Assembly: GCA_001931535.1 (NCBI GenBank)
Contig: CP016211.1
Span: 13,958,501 to 14,022,500 of the forward strand
Length of the DNA: 64,000 nt
Origin: Minicystis rosea
Lineage (GTDB): Bacteria > Myxococcota_A > Polyangia > Polyangiales > Polyangiaceae
Direction: 5' to 3'
A model generated the notes under the pieces. That model was given only the letters and a program-made list of their open reading frames with translations. It ran no database searches and had not been told where the DNA came from. The first letter of the stretch is position 1. Each line of letters starts with the position of its first letter. Shown piece after piece: positions 39,120 through 47,626 of the stretch. The position numbers and the translations under genes were made by a program.

Positions 39120-40016
39120 GTCCTCATTACACTGCGCGAAAGCCCTCCCGTCCAGCGCGCGAGCACGCGTCGACGTGCGTCCGCGCGCGTCAAAAAAAGC
39201 CACGTTCGCGCGCGGCAGATCGGCGCTCGCAAAGCCATGTGCGGCTCGTGGGCCGTGTCGTCGGAAACGTCCACCGGTGAAATCCGGACGCTTCACCTCC
39301 ATGCATGCATCGAAGGCCGAGCCTGAGGCTACGCGGCCATACGCGAATCCACGGTGATCATTGGCCATCATGCGCTATCGAGTGACCACCCCCAGAGAGG
39401 CTTTGGGCGAGGCATACGGCGTGGACCAGCGTTTGCTCGGGAGCTCGATTGGCATGCTCGGCGTCGCTCATGAGGCGATGGCGGCGCCGTCACGGGAGCG
39501 CTTGTGGGCTGTGCGTGTGTGTATGGCCCACACCGACGGAGCGAGGATCAACGGCTCATCTCAACGTACGTGCCTTGACGCGCAGCTCCCTCGCTGTCAC
39601 GCTGTCGGTCCCTATGGCGCTCTCCCTCCACCTCCGTCGTCAGCCGCGCGTGGCTGTCGTTCGCCCGATGGGCGTCGACGCTGCCGCGCCGGTCGGCTGC
39701 CCGACGGTCATCATGGTGTTCGAGCGTTAGCGCCGGTCGTCGTCTTCTCCTCGCGGAGCCCCCATAGACGTCCGGCGATGCCGGAGGGGGCTCCAGTGGA
39801 GACGGGACGATGAAGCTCAATCACGATGGGGCCGCAGACGGCCCCGAACCCCAGGCCGGACGGGCCGGCCTCGATCGATTGAAACGATGGGTCGCACCGG
39901 GCCTGCGAAAGCTCGCAGGTGGGCGGCGCCTCCGCCCCGATGCCGGATCGCGACCGCATGGGCTCTTGGATTTCGTTCGTCGTTCGTTTCGTGGAGGGAG
40001 CGGCGAGCGTTCGACG
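39120..40016. other. Long intergenic region with a degenerate repeat, no convincing gene
   Basis: 897 bp between the divergent oxidoreductase and MATE genes (690 bp if MATE starts at 39810). ORFs here lack a ribosome site and clear codon bias. Bases about 39826-39857 are an inverted copy of the dispersed intergenic element seen at 47584 and 50781, which argues against coding there. Promoters of both flanking genes must lie in this region but are not recognisable. Confidence 0.5.
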
Positions 40017-41369
40017 ATGTCCGAGCTCGTCGAGCTGGCGTGGCCCATCGCTGCGGGCATGCTCGGTGAGACCGCGCTCGGGCTCTGCGACACCAAGCTC
40101 GTCGGCGCGCTCGGCCCCGCGGCGCTCGCGGGCGTGGGCGTCGCGTCGATGCTGCTCTTCCTCGGGTATGCGCTGATCTTCGGCCTGATGCGCGGCGTGA
40201 AGGTGCGCACCGCGTACGCCGTCGGTCAGGACCGCGCCGAGGACGCCGTTCGTTATGCCGAGGCCGGCGCGCTCCTCGGTGTGATCGCGGGCGTGGGCAT
40301 CTTCGCGGCCTCGCGCGATCTCGGCGGCCTCCTCGAATGGCTCGGCGTCGACGCGTCGATGGTGCCTTACGCCAAGGACTTCATCGCGGCGCGTGCCTAT
40401 GGTGCCTTCGCGACCTGCGCGGGCGCCGCGCTGATTCAATATCTGCAGGGCGTGGGCGACTCGCGGAGCCCCATGGTCGTCGGCATCGCGGGCAACGTGA
40501 TCAACGCCGCGACCGCGTATGCGCTGATCCACGGCGCCTTCGGCTTGCCGGCGCTCGGCGTCCGCGGCGCGGGCTACGCCACCGCCGCCACCGAGGTGCT
40601 CGAGCTGTGCGCGCTCGTGTGGGTCGTGCGCCGTCGCGTCGCGCGGGGCCCGCAGCCCACGCTCGCGCGTGTCCCCGCGCTCCGCGAAGTGGCCACGCTC
40701 GGCGTGCCCACCGGCCTTCACTTCGTGCTCGAGGCTGCCGCCTTCACCGCGTTCACCACCGTCCTCGGCAGCATGCGCGCCGAGGAGATGGCGGCGCACC
40801 AGATCGCGCTCAACGTGATCCGCGCCTCGTTCCTCCCCGGCGTCGCCGTCGCGGAGGCCGCGAGCGTGCTCGTGGCGCGCGCGCTCGGGCAGCGGAGCTT
40901 GCCCGAGGCCGATCGCGTCACGCGCGCGGCCCTCACGCTCGGCGTCGGCTTCATGTCGCTGTGCGGGATCGGGTTCGCCGTCTTCGGCGCTGCCTTGGCG
41001 GGCGCGTTCTCCGAGGATCCGGCGGTGATCGCCATCGCGCGCCGCCTGCTCCTCGTGGCCGCCGTCTTCCAGGCGCTCGACGCGGTGAACATGATCCTCC
41101 GCGGCGCGCTGCGCGGCGCCAAGGACGTGCGCTGGGTCGCCGTCGTCGGCACCTCGATCGCGTGGATCACCATCCCCGGCGCTGCGTTCGTGTTCGGCCG
41201 CCTCGCCGGCTGGGGCGCGCTCGGCGGGTGGCTCGGCTTCATCGGAGAGACGACGCTCGCGTCCGTGCTCATGTGGCGGCGCTGGTCTCGCGGCGCATGG
41301 CGCGCGCCCTTCGGTGATTCCGAGGCGCGGAACGAGGCGCCTTTGTCCGTGCCCGCGCCGATCGTTTGA
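40017..41369 (+). CDS. MATE family multidrug/metabolite exporter
   Basis: 450 residues from the ATG at 40017 (preceded by GGAGGG at a wide spacing). An in-frame ATG at 39810 would add 69 residues, but that stretch overlaps a dispersed repeat and has no membrane character, and 450 residues is the normal MATE length. About twelve membrane helices are visible in two homologous halves, with ELAWPIAAGMLGETALGLCDT opening the first and EVATLGVPTGLHFVLEAAAF the second. MATE proteins are Na+ or H+ antiporters that expel cationic drugs or secondary metabolites. No local regulator or biosynthetic gene indicates the substrate. Confidence 0.88.
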   Translation: MSELVELAWPIAAGMLGETALGLCDTKLVGALGPAALAGVGVASMLLFLGYALIFGLMRGVKVRTAYAVGQDRAEDAVRYAEAGALLGVIAGVGIFAASRDLGGLLEWLGVDASMVPYAKDFIAARAYGAFATCAGAALIQYLQGVGDSRSPMVVGIAGNVINAATAYALIHGAFGLPALGVRGAGYATAATEVLELCALVWVVRRRVARGPQPTLARVPALREVATLGVPTGLHFVLEAAAFTAFTTVLGSMRAEEMAAHQIALNVIRASFLPGVAVAEAASVLVARALGQRSLPEADRVTRAALTLGVGFMSLCGIGFAVFGAALAGAFSEDPAVIAIARRLLLVAAVFQALDAVNMILRGALRGAKDVRWVAVVGTSIAWITIPGAAFVFGRLAGWGALGGWLGFIGETTLASVLMWRRWSRGAWRAPFGDSEARNEAPLSVPAPIV

Positions 41370-41419
41370 GCTCAAACGAATCCCGCCCTCGCCGATCGCG
41401 GGGGCGGACGAGCCCGCGC

Positions 41420-44131
41420 TCACGTCCCTTCCGTGGGCTCGAGATGACCGAGAGAGCGACACGTCGCAGCTCTCTCGGTCGCGTCTTCAGCGCAGCGTGA
41501 TCTGGAGTCGGTACGTGAATTGGGCGGCCGCCCCATCTCGAACTCCGAGGCGGCGACGCGCAGGTAGTACGTGCCCGCCGCCAAGTCGTGGGCGCCGGCG
41601 TGCAGCGGGATGCTGCCGGTGCCGTCGATGAGCGAGCAGAACCCGCGGCCACTGTCGTCGTCCTCGGCGAGCTGCAGCGTGGCGGCGCTGAAGAGCGTCA
41701 GCCGGCTATCCATGGAGCCCGTGGTGCACGTGCTCGTGCCCCCCACGCCCTCGATGATCTCGGCCCGCATCGAGGCGCCGGCGGGCACCGTGACGGCATA
41801 GAAGTCAGCCTCCGTGCCGATGAGGTGATCGGCGCTCATCCACACGTCCGTGCCGGCGAACGGCGTCGCGGTGGCGATGGTGTCGTTCTGCTCGATCTCG
41901 GCGCCGATCCCCGTCTGCGCTTGGAGCTCGAGGTAATAGCCGGGGACCGCGACGTTGTTCCCAGCGCCGCTCACCTGCACGTAGTACGTGCCGGCGGGGA
42001 GCGGAACCACGATGGCGGAGCAGGTGCTGATGCCGCTCGTGGTGTCGGTGGCGACCTGGAGGAACGAGCTGTTGAAGATGGTGAGCTGCGTCTTGGTCGC
42101 GGGGGTGCAATCGTCGAGCGAGAGATCGAACGTCTCGAAGCGGATCACCGTCGGCGCCGCCAGCACCAGCTTGAAGATGTCCCGATCGCCGGCCGGGCTC
42201 GTGCCGGTGATGAGCGCGCTGCCGGTGAAGAGCAGATCGGGATTCATCGCCGCGTTGGCGTCGGCCAGCGCGAAGGTGTCGTTGGGCTCGATCTCGGCGA
42301 GGATGCTCTCCAACAGGCATTGGCTGTTGCACCCGTCGCCGTTCGCGAGGTTGCCGTCGTCGCACGCTTCGCCCTGCTCCTTCGTGCCGTTGCCGCAGAT
42401 GGAGAGGTGGAGCGAGATGCTGAGCGTGTAGTCGAACGTGTTGGTGGGCCCGCCGAAGTTCGTCTTCCTCACCTCCACGTAGTACGTGCCCGGGCTCAGG
42501 CCGTTGACGGTGAGCTGCGAGCAGAAGCCGGCGCCGCTGTCGTCGTCGACGCCGAGGGCGGTGCCGCCGGCGTTGTAGACGGTGATGAAGGTATCCATCT
42601 GGTTCGACGCGCACGTCTTGCTCACGAAGCCGTCGAGCGTGGCTGCGGTGATCGAGCCTTTGGCGTTGGGCGGGACCACGATGGAGAAGACGTCCTTGTC
42701 GGCGCCGGGCTTGATGTAACCCTTCACCTTGCCGCCCACGGCGACGGCGGAGAAGTCGTTGGCCGTCGCGATCGTGTCGTTGGCTTCGATCTCGCAGCCG
42801 GCCTCGATTTGGCACGTGGACGAGCAGCAATCGCCGTTCACGAGGTTGCCGTCGTCGCACTGCTCGCCCGCCGCCTTGATGCCATCGCCGCAGGTCGGGC
42901 CCGTCGTCTCCACCTTGCAGGTCGAGGAGCAACCGTCGCCGTTCGCGAGGTTGCCGTCGTCGCACGGCTCGCCGCCGACCTTGATGCCGTCGCCGCAAAT
43001 GGGCTTGCAGCTCGCCGGGCCCGCGCCGTTGCACTGGTAGCCCGTCTCCACCTTGCACGTCGACGAGCACCCGTCGCCGCTCGTGGTGTTGGCGTCGTCG
43101 CAGCCTTCGATGCTGGCCTTCTTGCCATCACCGCAGACGGCCACGCACACGCTCGGGCTGCCGGTGCACGTGAAGCCCGGCTCCACGCCGCAGATGGGCG
43201 AGCAGCCGTCGTTCGCGTTGGTGTTGCCGTCGTCGCACGCTTCGAGGCCCGCCTTGATGCCGTCGCCGCAGATCAGGACGCAGACGCTCGGGACCCCGGT
43301 GCACGTGTAGCCGGGCTCGAGCTTGCAGTTTCCGTTGCAGCCGTCGCCGGAGATGGCGTTGCCGTCATCGCAGCTCTCGAGCCCACCGGGGATGCCGTCG
43401 CCGCAGCTCGTCGTGCACGAGCTGGGCGAGCCGAGGCAGGTGAAGCCCTGCTCGGGTTTGCAGATGCCGTTGCAGCCGTCGCCGGCGAAGATGTTGCCGT
43501 CGTCGCACGCCTCGTTGCCCGCCACGATGCCGTCACCACAGTGCGTCTTGCAGACGCTGGGCGAGCCCGTGCAGACGAAGCCGACCTCCATGCTGCAGAA
43601 CGCGTCGCAGCCGTCGCCGGAGATGGCGTTGCCGTCGTCGCAGCCTTCATTCGAGGTCACCACGCCGTCGCCGCAGACGGGGAGGCAGATGCTCGGCAAA
43701 CCCATGCATGAGAAGCCAGGCTCGACGGTGCAAGCCGCGGAGCAGCCGTCGCCGCCGAAGTCGTTGCCGTCGTCGCAGGTCTCGCTGCCGTTCAGCGCTC
43801 CATCCCCGCAGAGGAGCACACAGATGCTCGGCGATCCTTCGCAAGCCCAACCCGGCTCTATCTGACAACCGGAGGTGCAGCCGTCGCCGCCGAAGGGATT
43901 GCCATCGTCGCAAGCTTCGTCGGGAGAGGCGATCCCGTCGCCGCAGAAACCCGTCGAGCCGCCCGTCCCGCTGCTCGACGAGCTGCTGCTACTGCTGCTG
44001 CTGCTCGTCGTGGGTGCGGAGCCGCCGGTGCCCGCGGGCGCGCCGAGGTCGTCGTCGAGGAAGCTGCGGCCGCACGCCGGCAGCGCGAGGGCGACGATCA
44101 TCGCCCCGAAGATGAGCCATGCTCGCCGCAT
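41420..44131 (-). CDS. DUF4215 cysteine-rich-repeat lipoprotein with PPC domains; 3' end probably frameshifted
   Basis: 903 residues as read, from the ATG at 44129-44131 (GGAG at 6-nt spacing). Lipobox LALPACG, a poly-Ser linker, then ten cysteine-rich repeats of about 44 residues (CGDG...CDDGN...GDGC), the DUF4215 or myxococcus cysteine-rich type. Three PPC-like beta domains follow, each opening EIE-x-NDT and closing near a YY[VL]-x-V strand. These are cell-surface or secreted building blocks with no known catalytic role. The last PPC domain loses its final strand: after YYLRVAASEFEMG the frame runs into unrelated residues to 41420. One additional G in the run at 41531-41534 would give an FTYRLQITLR end with its stop at 41487-41489, matching the other PPC domains. 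Confidence 0.85.
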   Translation of the reverse strand: MRRAWLIFGAMIVALALPACGRSFLDDDLGAPAGTGGSAPTTSSSSSSSSSSSSGTGGSTGFCGDGIASPDEACDDGNPFGGDGCTSGCQIEPGWACEGSPSICVLLCGDGALNGSETCDDGNDFGGDGCSAACTVEPGFSCMGLPSICLPVCGDGVVTSNEGCDDGNAISGDGCDAFCSMEVGFVCTGSPSVCKTHCGDGIVAGNEACDDGNIFAGDGCNGICKPEQGFTCLGSPSSCTTSCGDGIPGGLESCDDGNAISGDGCNGNCKLEPGYTCTGVPSVCVLICGDGIKAGLEACDDGNTNANDGCSPICGVEPGFTCTGSPSVCVAVCGDGKKASIEGCDDANTTSGDGCSSTCKVETGYQCNGAGPASCKPICGDGIKVGGEPCDDGNLANGDGCSSTCKVETTGPTCGDGIKAAGEQCDDGNLVNGDCCSSTCQIEAGCEIEANDTIATANDFSAVAVGGKVKGYIKPGADKDVFSIVVPPNAKGSITAATLDGFVSKTCASNQMDTFITVYNAGGTALGVDDDSGAGFCSQLTVNGLSPGTYYVEVRKTNFGGPTNTFDYTLSISLHLSICGNGTKEQGEACDDGNLANGDGCNSQCLLESILAEIEPNDTFALADANAAMNPDLLFTGSALITGTSPAGDRDIFKLVLAAPTVIRFETFDLSLDDCTPATKTQLTIFNSSFLQVATDTTSGISTCSAIVVPLPAGTYYVQVSGAGNNVAVPGYYLELQAQTGIGAEIEQNDTIATATPFAGTDVWMSADHLIGTEADFYAVTVPAGASMRAEIIEGVGGTSTCTTGSMDSRLTLFSAATLQLAEDDDSGRGFCSLIDGTGSIPLHAGAHDLAAGTYYLRVAASEFEMGRPPNSRTDSRSRCAEDATERAATCRSLGHLEPTEGT

Positions 44132-44181
44132 ACGTGACTCCAGTTGGGATAGGGTCGCCAAGGCGAGCCCGATATTAACCG

Positions 44182-44219
44182 GAAAACCAGCGCTTCGGAC
44201 CAGCAGTCGTCTGGTTTTC
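44182..44219 (-). terminator. Hairpin downstream of the amidohydrolase gene
   Basis: GAAAACCAG (44182-44190) pairs with CTGGTTTTC (44211-44219) over a 20-nt loop. Read on the minus strand it follows the amidohydrolase stop by about 50 bp and is trailed by an A/T-rich stretch (TTAATAT), so it may be that gene's terminator. Confidence 0.5.
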
Positions 44220-44267
44220 GGGGCGCCCCAGCGTGCCTGTGGGGAACGCCCTTTGGGCCCGAAGCGA

Positions 44268-45101
44268 TCAGGGCGCCTTCGCGCCGGTCGGTTCGAGACG
44301 GAAGACCCGTCGCGCGTTTCCTGCGAGGAACGCCGCCCGCGCGCCTTCGTCGAGCCCGAGCGAATCCAGATCGGCGAGGGCCTTTTGCGGGAGGATCATG
44401 GGGAAGTTGGATCCGAACAGGACCTTGTCGCGACCGTCCCGCGCGAGGTAACGCACGAGCTCCGGCGGATAGCGCTTGGCGGTGTAGGCCGAAGTGTCGA
44501 TGTACACGTTCGGGTATTTGCGGGCGAGGGCGATCATCTCCTCGGTCCAGGGATATCCGATGTGGCCGGCAACGATGACGAGCTCCGGAAAGTCGAGGGC
44601 CACGTCGTCGAGATACGGTATCGGCCTTCCGGTCTCGGAGGTGCGGAGCGGCCCGGTGTGCCCGACTTGCGTGCAGAACGGCACGCCGAGCTCGACGCAT
44701 TCCGCATAGAGTGGGTAATAGCGACGGTCGTTGGGCGGCAGGCCCCAGAGCCAAGGGATCACGCGCAGACCCTTGAAGCCGAGCTCGCGCACGCACCGGC
44801 GCAGCTCCCGCACGGCGCGCATCGGGTGCCGCAGATCGACGCCGGCGAGCCCCGCGAGCCGCGTGGGATGCGCCGCGACGAACGAGGCCACCTCGTCGTT
44901 GCTGATGAGCCACCCTTCGGGCGCGCACCACGCGCTGAGCAGACCGAATTCGACGCCGGCCGCATCCATCGCCGCCACGGTCATGTCGATGGGCAGCTCG
45001 ACATCCGGCACCGTGAGGCCCGCCCAGCGGCGCAGCGGCTCGAACATCTCGTGCCTTTGAAATCGCAGCGTGGGGTGTTGCATCCAAACATCGATGGTCA
45101 T
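44268..45101 (-). CDS. Amidohydrolase 2 (ACMSD-like) family protein
   Basis: 277 residues from the ATG at 45099-45101, with AGGAAGGG upstream. TIM-barrel metal-dependent hydrolases of this family decarboxylate or hydrolyse small ring compounds. Visible family marks are AGVEFGLLSAWCAPEG, FKGLRVIPWLWG, VPFCTQVGHTGP, ELVIVAGHIGYPW and KVLFGSNFPMI, the last with a Ser where many members have the catalytic Asp. At the N terminus the usual metal-binding His-x-His is replaced by IDVWMQHP. The missing ligands suggest altered metal binding or a non-canonical reaction. It lies 136 bp downstream of the DUF4215 gene start on the same strand. Confidence 0.78.
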   Translation of the reverse strand: MTIDVWMQHPTLRFQRHEMFEPLRRWAGLTVPDVELPIDMTVAAMDAAGVEFGLLSAWCAPEGWLISNDEVASFVAAHPTRLAGLAGVDLRHPMRAVRELRRCVRELGFKGLRVIPWLWGLPPNDRRYYPLYAECVELGVPFCTQVGHTGPLRTSETGRPIPYLDDVALDFPELVIVAGHIGYPWTEEMIALARKYPNVYIDTSAYTAKRYPPELVRYLARDGRDKVLFGSNFPMILPQKALADLDSLGLDEGARAAFLAGNARRVFRLEPTGAKAP

Positions 45102-45299
45102 CGGTGCCCTTCCTCGTCGCGCGCCCTCGGGATGCGCGAGCGTACCAGCAAGCTGCACGAAGTCGGCGCGACCTCTCCCGTGCTCGCCGGCTCGGCGGGC
45201 GCGAGGAGGTGTGAGGCTCTCGATGCATCACGCCCCGGGCTCGGTTGCTCGCGGGGGAAGGCGACGTGCGTCAGCGCGTGATGCCGCTATGGTGCGCGC

Positions 45300-46265
45300 A
45301 TGACAACGAGCTCTGCACGGCGCCGCCTCGGCGCCACCGATCTCCAGGTCTACCCCATCAACCTCGGCGGCAACGTCTTCGGCTGGACGGCCGATCGCGC
45401 CGCGAGCTTCGCCGTGCTCGACGCGTACCGCGCCGCGGGCGGCAACTTCATCGACACCGCCGACATCTACAGCGCGTGGGTGCCCGGCCATCGCGGCGGC
45501 GAGTCCGAAGAGGTGCTCGGTGCGTGGCTGCGCGAGCGCGGTTGTCGCGACGAGATGGTCATTGCGACCAAGGTCGGCATGGGCGGCCCCGACATCGGCG
45601 AGGGCCTGCGCGCCGATCAGATCCGCCGCGCCGCCGACGCTTCGCTGCGCCGCCTCGGCATCGATCGCATCGATCTCTATTACGCTCATCGCGACGATCC
45701 CAAGACACCCCTCGACGAGACGCTCACCGCCTTCGACACCCTCGTGCGCGCCGGCAAGGTGCGTTGGCTCGGCGCCTCGAACTACAGCGCGCCGCGGCTC
45801 CGCGAGGCGCTCGACATCAGCGCGCAGAAGGGGCTCGCCTCGTATGCCGTGCTCCAGCCCGAGTACAACCTCGTCGTGCGCGACACCTTCGAAGGACCGC
45901 TCGCCGATCTCTGCGCCGAGCGCGGCCTCGGCGTCTGCACGTACTTCGCGCTGGCGTCGGGCTTCCTCACCGGAAAGTACGGTGGCCCGAGCAAGCCGAA
46001 GTCGCAGCGCGCCGATCGCGTGGCCAAATACCTCGACGATTCGCGCGCCATGGCCACCCTCGCCGCCGCCCGCGCGGTCGCCGAGAAGCACAAGGCGACG
46101 GTCGCCCAAGTCGCGCTCGCGTGGCAGCTCCACCATCCGCCGGTGACGACGCCCATCGCCAGCGCCACCTCGGTGGCGCAGCTCCACGATCTCCTCGGCG
46201 CCGTGGGCCTCGCGCTCGACACCGCCGATCTCGCTTCCCTCGACGGCGCGGGTCGCGCGGCGTGA
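45300..46265 (+). CDS. Aldo/keto reductase
   Basis: 321 residues. NADPH-dependent reductases of carbonyl compounds with a TIM barrel. The catalytic set is visible: Asp and Tyr in FIDTADIYSAW (about 50-60), Lys in MVIATKVG (about 88-95), His in DLYYAHRDDP (about 124-133). Cofactor-binding segments WLGASNYSA and the C-terminal PIASATSVAQLHD are in place. Sequence and the GGNVFGWTAD segment match the YajO/Gcy-like group acting on small aldehydes or sugars; the natural substrate is unknown. It is divergent from the amidohydrolase and is followed by a strong hairpin. Confidence 0.92.
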   Translation: MTTSSARRRLGATDLQVYPINLGGNVFGWTADRAASFAVLDAYRAAGGNFIDTADIYSAWVPGHRGGESEEVLGAWLRERGCRDEMVIATKVGMGGPDIGEGLRADQIRRAADASLRRLGIDRIDLYYAHRDDPKTPLDETLTAFDTLVRAGKVRWLGASNYSAPRLREALDISAQKGLASYAVLQPEYNLVVRDTFEGPLADLCAERGLGVCTYFALASGFLTGKYGGPSKPKSQRADRVAKYLDDSRAMATLAAARAVAEKHKATVAQVALAWQLHHPPVTTPIASATSVAQLHDLLGAVGLALDTADLASLDGAGRAA

Positions 46266-46272
46266 CGAACGT

Positions 46273-46304
46273 GGGTGTCCTCCGACGATGATTGGAGGAC
46301 ACCC
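46273..46304 (+). terminator. Hairpin downstream of the aldo/keto reductase gene
   Basis: Perfect 11-bp stem GGGTGTCCTCC (46273-46283) with GGAGGACACCC (46294-46304) and a 10-nt loop, 7 bp after the stop. No U tract follows. Confidence 0.6.
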
Positions 46305-46559
46305 TCCCTCCGACGAAGGGCCATGACGCAACGGCACTTCGTTATCGCGACGTGATTCCATCGGACGAAGCCTCGTTGTTCCAGGATGGATATCGCCTCT
46401 CGCCGGGCCTCATCGATGGAGCAGCGTGGGGGCGAGATTGGATCCATCGGGATCCATCCTGGTCCGCGATGGAACCACCTCGCGGTGGGCGCGCTTCGGC
46501 AAAGTGCGCGATTGTTCAAACATCTCTTCCGGGCACGCCGGTTGCTGCGCAGAGCGCCC

Positions 46560-47551
46560 GTGCCGACCACCTCCCTTCGCTGGATTCTCCTCGCCGCCAC
46601 CGCGCTCGCTGCCTGTGCGCCTCCCAGCACCGAAATCGTGCCGGAAGAGGGCGTCGCCGACGAGAACGCGGCCGTGAGCGGCTCGCTGACCGTGGGGACG
46701 ACGCTCATCGCCACCACCGACGTGAATCTCCGCAAGACCGCCTCGACCTCGGCCACGATCCTCGATGTCGTGCCCGAAGGCGCCAAGGTCACCGTGGTCG
46801 CCGGGAGCCCGCAAAACGGCTTCTACAACGTCAAATACGATGGTCTCGTGGGCTGGAGCTACGGCACGTATTACAAGCTCGCTCCGTCGAGCAGCTCGTC
46901 ATCGTCATCGAGCAGCAGCAGCTCGTCATCGTCATCGAGCAGCAGCAGCTCGTCGGGGGCAGCGCGACGGTCACGCCGGCGGAGATCCTGGCCGCGCTCG
47001 GGAGCTGCAAGCAGCTCGCGGGGACGACGAGCTTCCGCAAGGATTCCGGTGGATCGAAGTCGGTGCCCATCTGCAGCATCCCCGGTGCCGTGTGGTGGAC
47101 TGCCGATCTCGACGTCGATTGCGACGGCGGCAAGGGCGCGGCGTGCAAGGCCGATCCGTATTACCAAGCCGAGACGGCCGCGACCGACTCGAAGGGCAAT
47201 CCGCTCGACGCTTCGACGCTGCCTTACGTCGTCATCCCCATGGCGAGCAATGGATTCGATTACAAGCAGGCCGGCCTCAAGCTCGGCAGCGTGGTGGCCG
47301 TGATTTACGGGGGGAAGATCTCGTATGGCATCCTCGGCGACGTCGGCCCGGCCGGCGTGATCGGCGAGGCTTCGTATGCGATGGCGAAGGAGCTCGGCAT
47401 CAACCCGAGCCCCACCGTCGGCGGTGTCGACAGCGGCGTCACCTACGTGGCCTTCACCGGCACGAGCGCCGTGGTGTCGAAGAAGGAAGATCACGCGGCC
47501 GCGGTGACCATCGGCCAGCAGAAGGCCGCGGATCTCGTCGACGCGCAATGA
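46560..47551 (+). pseudogene. Lipoprotein SH3-GH75 chitosanase, split by a single-base frameshift
   Basis: Two frames join to one protein. The first (GTG 46560; an upstream ATG at 46386 is possible) encodes a lipoprotein signal with lipobox ALAAC, a bacterial SH3 domain (TTDVNLRKTAS ... GWSYGTYYKL) and a Ser-rich linker. The second, shifted by one base, encodes a GH75 chitosanase domain to 47551: SVPICSIPGAVWW, GNPLDASTLPYVVIP, and GDVGPAGVIGEASYAMAKE, whose Asp and Glu nine residues apart match the catalytic pair of GH75. One additional G in the run at 46955-46959 joins them as SGGSATVTPAEIL. Either a sequencing error or a genuine break. GH75 enzymes cut chitosan, so a role in fungal or insect cell-wall attack is plausible. 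Confidence 0.8.
46894..46947 (+). repeat. 27-bp tandem duplication in the Ser linker
   Basis: Two perfect copies of a 27-bp unit (46894-46920 and 46921-46947) made of TCG/TCA/AGC serine codons, directly in front of the G run where the frame breaks. Such repeats expand and contract easily. Confidence 0.85.
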
Positions 47552-47583
47552 CCTTTCGGATCCGGCGCGCTCGTCCGGTGCGG

Positions 47584-47619
47584 GGGTTGGGGCCGCTTCT
47601 CGTCCCATCGTGATCGCGA
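47584..47619 (+). repeat. Dispersed intergenic element, copy 1
   Basis: Contains GGGGCCGC, a short variable loop, then CCCATCGTGATCG; nearly the same order of motifs occurs at 50781-50816 and inverted at 39826-39857. It lies between two converging genes. Confidence 0.6.
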
Positions 47620-47626
47620 GTCGATG

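Noticed and set aside
39361..39813. 150-residue ORF in the gap before the MATE gene
   Set aside because: No ribosome site, no membrane or domain pattern, Arg/Pro/Ala-rich composition typical of non-coding GC-rich DNA.
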